Assembly (NCBI GenBank): GCA_012520735.1
Contig: JAAYNR010000109.1
Location: 1-36,840, forward strand
Origin: Lentisphaerota bacterium
GTDB taxonomy: Bacteria > Verrucomicrobiota > Kiritimatiellia > RFP12 > JAAYNR01
Length of the DNA stretch: 36,840 bases
Reading direction: 5' to 3'
Below are positions 31,301 through 36,840 of this stretch, piece after piece (the stretch's first letter is position 1; each line of letters begins with the position of its first letter). The position numbers and the translations under genes were made by a program. The notes under the pieces were generated by a model. It did no database searches, was not told the DNA's origin, and saw only the letters and a list, made by a program, of their open reading frames with translations.

Positions 31301-34037
31301 AATGTTGGGCTGGCGCTTTGAGATGGCACGTTCAGCCGATGCCTCCGTTAACTTTGAATTCAGTGTTGGGCAAAACGGTGATAAAGGTTTTGCCGCCGAG
31401 AGTAATTGGAGCTATGTAATAAGTGGTTCGGCTGATCAGCGCGGACCGCGCCGTGTGGCCGGGTCGGTTGAGGTGCCACCAACGCCCGAGGGAGCCAAAC
31501 CACTTTGGAGTACAGCTTACATCTGGCTGCCATGCGAAGTTTTGACCTCGGGAAAAGCTGTTTTATTCGAAGGCTTCGGTAACTTGCAACCGAGTGATAT
31601 ACAACAGGGACTAAGTGGCAACGGCCCGGGGGCATGGTACAAAATACGTCAGTTCAGACCCGTATTTCGTGGCTATCCCAGTCTGGGCGGGATTGCCAGT
31701 CAGGAGGCACTCGACGCAGCCGCTGCGGCGATATCGGCTCGGCCACCAGGGGAACTCACCACTTACACTCTGCCGCAAGAGGCCGTGCCACAAGGGGTTT
31801 CAGTGGAGTGGGCCGTACCACCTGATGTTGCCTTTGGCCTCCAGCTCCAACGCGACCCAGAGCGTCCCGACACGCTTGTTCTTTGCGGGACTAATGAGTG
31901 GAACTCTCCGCTACTGCCGCCACAGGCTGTCAGTGTTGATGGTACACTGGTGAATTTTGTCTCCGGCAACCGACAAACCGATATTTTGCTGCCACGTCTG
32001 TTAGAGTCGTCAAACTCAACTGTTGAAATAAAGCTCGCCGATGGTCGTACCTTTAAGCAGACCATACCGGCACCGGCACCTCCTGGCAGTGCGCCACTGT
32101 TGTTGACACTGGAGATGCCTGAAGGGGGATTGACTACTTTTGAACAGCGCCCCCTCGATGGACAGGCATTTAATCTTGGCGCCGGAGTTCGCCTTATTTA
32201 TGGCGGCCCTGAGCAGGGGACACTGCTGGAAGTCTGTAATAACGGTAAAGCCTCACGTATGGCGGCGCGCTTAGCACAGGGTTATGATCCTCTTCTGACA
32301 CCACTGGTTCAGCTTACCTATCGTGCCGAACCTATGGCGCGCTTCTCCATAATTACCGGTCGCAGCCATCTCCGTTTTACCGAAAACGCCGGCACAGCCG
32401 CAACTATCAGCGGTGCTATAGAGGCCGATAACACCTGGCAAACCTGGCTGGGATCGCCACTGAAAGCGATTGGAGCCGCAGGTATAAAAGAGGGGTTTGC
32501 TTTCCCGGCGGCAGATTTACAAGTTATCTCTAGGCACGGCCATGATCAGAGTGGTCTTTACAGCTCCTTCCATATCAGTCAGATGGCATTAGGGCCGGCA
32601 GTGGGACCGTCGCGGATACTCGCTTTTCGGGCTCTTTACGATGATATTGACGGCGACCTCACTAAAGTGGAATATGCTCTAATTCAAGGGAGAGAGCCGT
32701 GGGTTTTGCGTACGCCAACCGAACAGACCCAGGCCGTTTGGCAGACAATAGCCAATGGCGAAGTCACTACACCCGACATCAGCAAACTCTCCGAAGGGCT
32801 TTGCCACCTGATAGTGCGAGCTCACGATGCCGCCGGTAACATATCAACAGTTAGTGATGTTCCCTTCCTACTCGACCGCACCCCGCCTGTCGTAAAATAT
32901 GCAGTAGTAGAGACAACCAAATACAACAAGACCGCCTTAAATCTCACTATTGATGGTGGTTATGCTATGCCGTCGCTGCGCGGGCTCGGCCTCACTTGCA
33001 ACGGCAAACAGCTTAACCTTGTCGACGACACCACAGGAGTGGCCTCATTCAGCGAAGCAGGGATTAATTTGGAGATCAACTGGCCATGGTTACTGCGACG
33101 TCAACTGCAACAGGCTAAACACGGCGATATCCTCAAGCTGAGTTTTGAAGGAGTGGCCGATATTGCCGGCAACAGTTTGGAGCGTATTGATGTGCCGATT
33201 ACCCTCGACATCGCCAATGATAAAACACCTCCTACAGTTGAGCTGACAGGAAGGCCTAAAAACATTAACTCATGGCTTCCCCAGATCAGCAACCTCAGTG
33301 CTTTTTTTCAACGCATTCAACTCGACAGCATAAGTACACTGGTGACAGAAGATGGCTCGGTAGTTACCGCTTTCAACGCTCTGGATAATGGCTCATCGTG
33401 TCTGGTTAACAACTTCCGCAACGACCCCGGCTGGAAGGTGAGTCAGAGTGGTTGGCTCGGTTTAAGTATCAGGACTATGTCGGCCGATAAAGCCGCCGCT
33501 CCAAATGTTGAATTACGCCTTTTGCCACGGGCTCTGCCGAATGAAGCGACCAAACCGGATAAAGGCAAACATTATGTAATCTCGCTGAAAAATAGCGACA
33601 GCCCCTATGTTCACGGCAAATTAAACTGGTATGCCGGTGAATGGCAAAATATCATGATCGATGTAGCCGGGTTCCTTTGCAATGCCACCGGCTTGAAAGA
33701 GGCTCCCGATATCCGTGATGTGATTGTCGCCTTTGCTGACAAAGAGACCCGCTCTTACCAGATACGTGCCGCCGCAATTATGGCCCCCTACGGTGAAAAA
33801 GATATTGTCCGTTTCCGCGCCTACGATATCTCAGGAGTAGAGGGGTTAAAGTGGAGCGGTGGCAGCAGCACCAAACTATCGTTAAGACCATCACTTGTGC
33901 CACGTGACGCAGGGAGCGTCTGGCTCGATGTCCGTGTGGCAGACCGCAGCGGCAATCTATCACAGCTCTATATGATTCCAGTGCCACCTGTGGCCATGGA
34001 GGGTAATGTATCGGGTGAGTTGCCCGAAGATGAATAA
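28320..34037 (+). CDS. Very large secreted multi-domain beta-sandwich protein
   Basis: I start at ATG 28320 with GAGGTGG upstream, not at the track GTG 28275. The protein has 1905 residues. Residues 1-20 are a signal peptide (MRFRLLIVVLFFGALFAVAS). Three similar units begin near residues 145, 535 and 698, each with an F-rich lead followed by W and G-x-W: NWEQVRGEWSLH, HWASPEGQWHIA and NWSIGGGRWEVV. They resemble LamG or DUF1080-like concanavalin A sandwiches that bind glycans. From about 1437 to 1523 there is a bacterial Ig-like segment (DDIDGDLTKVEYAL, AHDAAGNISTVSDVPFLLDRTPP), with a second near the C-terminus (VADRSGNLSQLYMIPVP). There is no membrane anchor or sorting motif. The first part of the gene is G-rich, whereas from about 31.5 kb it is C-rich. 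Role unknown; adhesion or polysaccharide binding is plausible. Confidence 0.85.
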   Translation: MRFRLLIVVLFFGALFAVASTVLEEQFVLESREELGAVLCAWGDAGIDLTLGCAGGTNKLKVTRAGTFSEGSFKAQLLRQAPSVSTNNVWLVLKRRPQAWTLYLADEPVARFAEAATGAVAVAVSNVSLPPEENQDSYTQRLGEFRFEDGFMVPEGDKLSDNWEQVRGEWSLHTVIDEKEALTIQVKKGGRIPTPARSPNYYSLHGAGANALILAGEYFHDSYAVRAAIQHNEGTNGVVFLATEAGAFYALTARTDSESDNLVVELWRSDFKTPTERHILAAFQTDLTPGQWLQLEAVVFDDRIVILADGIELGRFALAGLPFGGRYGLYSDSAVGTRFDDFAVGSHQDYPFDCGDDATRQTKSVKGAFNVRSFGEGTDLPQPATLQFGAGASEWRFGSDTDEPHRLAMRFLLPRDGSTATVGLLAGGSGGGAGWRFACRADSSSRHYTLTRLDGTNTVVVESATLPAAGRDIRLALDALRVNELRAYADDLQVLFHRTELPLGGGGAVEVRASTPLSAAMPEYTTRAAVYADRFEKNLQYVNDPFMRHWASPEGQWHIAKDNQIWLRGDMIRRIRLRMPVTTEASRIFLATGEGGSNAACRVECRDGVLHGYTIESGDEPCFTVAVTNIPIQEFPQGVKHRLYTLGLEDHVFWLGDDTRLLATAHLSQPAEGRRVRIDGFDLTQLRFSLARRENVFDSLFNESLQNWSIGGGRWEVVNRFQCDPTWSHLNGENAESLAALWSKYEFSGDFCAELYAGMRHGKWYNRVGDLNMTVLSPRGTTGEGYSITVTGWDPDNSQNETRLFRNGQVVATTDAYLLPRFREGNVRRGGYEPLVPGGRDVHGAWYGIRLRRTADRVQLVYDNLPALEYTDPNPLEGGCFGIWTYRNSMMVARVRIVAETVRPRRFVFKAISTRQSATASLSDNRAFVLPPHSANGLPLNTLVPSLWEAADPVSRPLTRFSGIGDKAEMTVSAHHGGGTFFVTNRMPSVAASKMLGWRFEMARSADASVNFEFSVGQNGDKGFAAESNWSYVISGSADQRGPRRVAGSVEVPPTPEGAKPLWSTAYIWLPCEVLTSGKAVLFEGFGNLQPSDIQQGLSGNGPGAWYKIRQFRPVFRGYPSLGGIASQEALDAAAAAISARPPGELTTYTLPQEAVPQGVSVEWAVPPDVAFGLQLQRDPERPDTLVLCGTNEWNSPLLPPQAVSVDGTLVNFVSGNRQTDILLPRLLESSNSTVEIKLADGRTFKQTIPAPAPPGSAPLLLTLEMPEGGLTTFEQRPLDGQAFNLGAGVRLIYGGPEQGTLLEVCNNGKASRMAARLAQGYDPLLTPLVQLTYRAEPMARFSIITGRSHLRFTENAGTAATISGAIEADNTWQTWLGSPLKAIGAAGIKEGFAFPAADLQVISRHGHDQSGLYSSFHISQMALGPAVGPSRILAFRALYDDIDGDLTKVEYALIQGREPWVLRTPTEQTQAVWQTIANGEVTTPDISKLSEGLCHLIVRAHDAAGNISTVSDVPFLLDRTPPVVKYAVVETTKYNKTALNLTIDGGYAMPSLRGLGLTCNGKQLNLVDDTTGVASFSEAGINLEINWPWLLRRQLQQAKHGDILKLSFEGVADIAGNSLERIDVPITLDIANDKTPPTVELTGRPKNINSWLPQISNLSAFFQRIQLDSISTLVTEDGSVVTAFNALDNGSSCLVNNFRNDPGWKVSQSGWLGLSIRTMSADKAAAPNVELRLLPRALPNEATKPDKGKHYVISLKNSDSPYVHGKLNWYAGEWQNIMIDVAGFLCNATGLKEAPDIRDVIVAFADKETRSYQIRAAAIMAPYGEKDIVRFRAYDISGVEGLKWSGGSSTKLSLRPSLVPRDAGSVWLDVRVADRSGNLSQLYMIPVPPVAMEGNVSGELPEDE

Positions 34038-34056
34038 CCACGCTATAAGGAGATTT

Positions 34057-34575
34057 ATGACTACCCGCATAGTAGTACCTCATCTTGACGCTAATATTAT
34101 TGATGTCACCGTTACAGAGTGGCTCAAGCAACCGGGTCAGGAGGTGGCCAAAGGCGAAATCGTTGCTGTCCTCACAACCGATAAAGCCGCCTTCGAGCTA
34201 GAGTCTCCCGCGTGCGGCATCTTGTTGGAGATATTGGCTGCACCAAAAAGTGTTGTGCCGTCGGGCTATATTCTGGGTCTGCTCGGTACGGTTGGTGAGA
34301 GCGACCCTCAGGCAATTGCCGACAACCAGACCACCATGACCGCTTACGCTATCGCTACAGGGACTAGGGGTTCAGGAGCAACCAACAATGGGTCGGCAGC
34401 ACCGGTAGATGTTGCCGACAGTGGCACTGCCGATGCAACCACACGTGTTCGCGCTACGCCCAAGGCCAGGCGTCTGGCTCGTGAAATGGGACTCGATTTA
34501 GCTACAGTTCAGAGAGTAACTGGGGTTGAGATCATTGACGAAGCAGCCTTACAGCAATATCGGGAGAGAGACTGA
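34057..34575 (+). CDS. Lipoyl-domain plus E3-binding-domain protein lacking acyltransferase domain
   Basis: I start at ATG 34057, four bases after AAGGAG; the track ORF reaches back into the upstream gene. The protein has 172 residues. Residues 1-76 are a lipoyl domain: MTTRIVVPHLDANIIDVTV, WLKQPGQEVAKGE and TTDKAAFELESPACG, where the K of TDKA is the lipoyl site. A Thr/Ala/Gly-rich linker follows (about 80-125). Residues ~128-170 form a peripheral-subunit-binding domain (RATPKARRLAREMGLDLATVQRVTG). Full E2 proteins continue with a ~230-residue catalytic domain; here the stop comes straight after the binding domain. The FabG-like gene starts 4 bp later. It may be a carrier for a nonstandard 2-oxo acid dehydrogenase or an acyl-transfer pathway. 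E1 and E3 genes are not in this window. Confidence 0.87.
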   Translation: MTTRIVVPHLDANIIDVTVTEWLKQPGQEVAKGEIVAVLTTDKAAFELESPACGILLEILAAPKSVVPSGYILGLLGTVGESDPQAIADNQTTMTAYAIATGTRGSGATNNGSAAPVDVADSGTADATTRVRATPKARRLAREMGLDLATVQRVTGVEIIDEAALQQYRERD

Positions 34576-34579
34576 AATT

Positions 34580-35314
34580 ATGGCACATTGTGTGATAACA
34601 GGTGGTTCCCGGGGTATTGGTAAGGCCACGGCACTGGCTTTAGCTGCCGGTGGTTGGTCGCTCACTATAAATTACCATAACAACACTGCTGCTGCTGAGG
34701 CTGTCTGCGCTGCAGCTCTCGATGCCGGAGCCCCGCAGGTCAGGCTGGCTGCCGCTGACATATCCGATCCTGAACAGGCCGCTACGATGATAAAAGAGGC
34801 AGAAAAAGCTCAGGGCCCCATAAGTGGGCTGGTTTGCAATGCCGGTATTATACGTACCCAGTTTACGGCCCTGACTTCGCCTGACGACTGGCGCAAAATA
34901 CACGCCACCAACCTCGATGGATCTTTCTACGTAACTAAAGCGGTTATCCGTGGCATGGTGCGTCAGCGAGCCGGCCGTATTGTCTACATCTCCTCCGATG
35001 CCGCCCTGCTGGGCGACCTGATGCGCGCCGCTTACAGTTCCTCCAAAGCAGGACTACTAGGCTTGATGCGCGCAGTGTCACGCGAAGTCGCCTCCGCTGG
35101 TGTAACTGTCAACGCCATAACACCCGGGATCATCACTACAGACATGACCGCCGATATCCCTGAAACCCGGCGTCAAAAACAACTAGCTGCCATCCCGCTA
35201 GGCCGTTTTGGCGAACCCGGAGAAGTCGCTGCTGCTGTCAGCTTCCTTATGTCCGATGCCGCCTCATTTATCACCGGCCAAACCCTCTCAGTTAACGGTG
35301 GCCTCTATATGTAA
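34580..35314 (+). CDS. SDR-family oxidoreductase, FabG-like 3-oxoacyl-ACP reductase
   Basis: I start at ATG 34580 (MAHCVITGGSRGIGKAT), with GGGAGAGAG upstream. The protein has 244 residues, typical for FabG. The NAD(P)-binding GGSRGIGKA lies at 8-16, and the NAG motif (VCNAGI) near 86-91. Catalytic Ser in YISSDAA and the YSSSK active-site motif (Tyr and Lys) are near 136-158. The C-terminal ITGQTLSVNGGLYM is family-standard. It would reduce a beta-ketoacyl group, often on ACP, using NADPH. It lies 4 bp after the lipoyl protein. That pairing suggests it acts on an acyl group carried by the lipoyl or a related carrier, but this is inference; it could equally be a housekeeping FabG. Confidence 0.9.
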   Translation: MAHCVITGGSRGIGKATALALAAGGWSLTINYHNNTAAAEAVCAAALDAGAPQVRLAAADISDPEQAATMIKEAEKAQGPISGLVCNAGIIRTQFTALTSPDDWRKIHATNLDGSFYVTKAVIRGMVRQRAGRIVYISSDAALLGDLMRAAYSSSKAGLLGLMRAVSREVASAGVTVNAITPGIITTDMTADIPETRRQKQLAAIPLGRFGEPGEVAAAVSFLMSDAASFITGQTLSVNGGLYM

Positions 35315-35554
35315 GGCGCTGTTTGCCAACAAAATTAACAGAATCCCGAATGAACACGAATATACACAAATGTATCGCTTTGCTAGTGTAAGGTTTGTTT
35401 TTGAATAACTCTTAACCTCCCCGGTAAACCACCAAGCCCAATAGCGGTTTGACATTTAGCTTGTTTTTTGTCATTTTATTTGTGTTGGGACAACAAGATT
35501 TATTGTTAAAGTGATAATTTACGGCTTTTATATAGCTGTTTTATGGGGGTTATC
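35315..35554. other. AT-rich intergenic region with partial dispersed motif
   Basis: The 240-bp gap has a degenerate CCCGAATGAACACGAATATA motif near 35346, a relative of the AACCACGAAT motif seen at loci B and D. TTGACA at 35449-35454 is a possible -35 box, but no good -10 lies at the right distance. I see no gene or terminator. Confidence 0.4.
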
Positions 35555-36840
35555 ATGAGAAACACGAGAGCTGGTTGGGTACGTGGTTGGCTGACAGTTG
35601 CGGTATTAGCCACCACCATGGTATTTGGGTCGCCGTTTGGTGACTGGATGTATAAAAGTAAGCTCATCTTCAGCGGCTATGAGGGTACGGAAACCCTGAA
35701 AAACTTTCCGGCATTGGTGGTGTTGAGCAGTGACACGATCAGCGGCTTTGATCACGCCGACTGTGCGGCGGGTGGTGCCGATTCCGTTTTTCTGATGCCG
35801 ATGGCACTGAAATTCCCTACGAGGTTGAGAGCTGGAACAGAGCGGGAGAGTCGCACCTCTGGGTAAGGGTGCCGGAGCTGGCATCGGCGGCGGATTACAT
35901 CTGGCTCTATTGGGGTAAAGCCGGGGCAGAAGCACCTGCATATAGCGGCGTGGAGGGAGTCTGGGTGGGCGGCTATGAAGCTGTGTGGCACATGAATGAG
36001 AGCGACCCGCTGGATGTAACGGGGAATGGGAATGATGGTGAGGGTAAAGGGGGTGTTCCTGTTGTGACCACTGGTGTCGCCGGGCAAGCTCTTGAATTTA
36101 ACAGCACCAACCAAGATTATGTCGATTGCGGCACCGGCCTGAAGATGCGCAAAAATGACGCCACTTTGAGTGTCTGGTATAAAACGTCAAATTCGGTCGC
36201 CTCTTCAGTGATGGGCTTTCTGGGCAAATCAAGGGCTACAAGTGCGCAGCGCTACTCTATGTTCATTGACAAAGGGACGCTTTACGCAATGTTTCATGGC
36301 AACTCTTCGCTATCAGCGAAAACTACTTGGAGTGCTCCTTATTATGATGATAGGTGGCATCAATTGGTCGCTTCTTATAAACGGGATGGCAACCTCGAAC
36401 TTTATATTGATGGGGAATCTAAGGGCTCGACTTCTATTAGCGCGCAAGCCAACTATGACATGGACAGTTCAACTCTTTTTCTCATCGGTGCCTATGGAAA
36501 CTCTACAGGAACGGCTCCTAATGCCGGCTTCTATTATAACGGCTTAATGGACGAGGCGCGTTTCATGAATGTGGCGGTCTCAGCCGATTGGGTTTGGGCT
36601 GAATATCAAAATATTGCCGCAAATGATCTCTTTATCACTTATGGGGCTAAAGAGTTGCAACTGATGAGTATTATTGGGATAGATGGCATACATATTGTGA
36701 ACAACTCGGCAGCAACGGCAGGGGATGGGAACGTCTTTAATCCTGTGACCGGTGCATTGAAGAATAATGCCACTTGGGTGGATGCCACTTTACCGGTGCT
36801 CTATGCTAGTGGTGAAAATCTGACGATCGGTGCGCAAAGC
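35555..36840 (+). pseudogene. DUF2341-LamG secreted protein with apparent frameshift, 3' partial
   Basis: I start at ATG 35555 after GGGGG; the track's ATG at 35543 is too close to the ribosome site. Residues 1 to ~28 are a signal peptide with VRGWLTVAVLATTMVFG. The DUF2341 domain starts DWMYKSKLIFSGYEGTETLKNFPALVVLSS and runs to GAD near 35782. The frame then fails: expected GAD-x-RFSDADGTEIPYEVE continues only in another frame, from base 35785. Only two bases (TC) remain between GAT and CGT, so one base seems deleted. In the new frame it stays open to the window end, with the DUF2341 end (WVRVPELASAADYIWLYWG), a LamG domain (AVWHMNES, DVTGNGNDG, DDRWHQLVASYKRDGNLELYIDG, GLMDEARF) and further sequence. 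Either this is a pseudogene or a sequencing error. Confidence 0.8.

Overview
This is a bacterial chromosome window, most likely from an anaerobic member of the PVC superphylum (Kiritimatiellota, Lentisphaerota or Verrucomicrobiota type). The assignment is inferred from very large secreted beta-sandwich proteins, a DUF2341-LamG protein, a pseudopilin-like region in a secreted protein, an Rnf complex and abundant modular intergenic repeats. No 16S gene or other decisive taxonomic marker is present, so the phylum is a guess.

Layout from left to right. Positions 1-369 hold the start of an SrkA/YihE-type kinase running off the left edge. A repeat-filled gap follows, then a secreted 1109-residue protein of unknown function (936-4265). 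The minus-strand rnf cluster comes next (rnfA-B-C-D-G, 8664 down to 4275). It has no rnfE in the window, and a UPF0158/CatB-like fusion gene sits just upstream of rnfA. From 10124 the plus strand carries a double-PAS protein translationally coupled to an RluA-type pseudouridine synthase, then a neutral-ceramidase-like protein. The 3' end of that last gene runs into an antisense tRNA-Leu(CAG). A GT4 glycosyltransferase, uppP, tRNA-Asp(GTC) with a clear terminator, a secreted thioredoxin-like protein and the helicase HrpB follow.

After a second repeat-filled gap, 19662-22047 encodes a complete three-gene AmmeMemoRadiSam operon (amrS-amrB-amrA), a conserved bacterial system whose function is still unclear. 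It has a TATAAT box followed by a perfect 13-bp palindrome upstream. The minus strand from 27553 down to 22054 is a run of housekeeping genes: dnaX, tlyA, nadK, then a repeat island, purD, purE and a tsaC/YrdC gene.

The right part starts with a third repeat-bearing gap, then a 1905-residue secreted protein with three similar beta-sandwich repeat units and C-terminal Ig-like segments. A small two-gene unit follows: a lipoyl plus E3-binding-domain protein with no acyltransferase domain, and a FabG-like reductase. The window ends in a DUF2341-LamG surface protein whose reading frame is broken by an apparent one-base deletion near 35783.

The strongest unexplained signals are the modular repeats at four loci (31-bp core, hairpins, 13-mer and 12-mer tandem units), the Rnf cluster lacking rnfE, the UPF0158/CatB-like fusion that seems to lack its catalytic histidine, and the E2-like protein without a catalytic domain next to an SDR.
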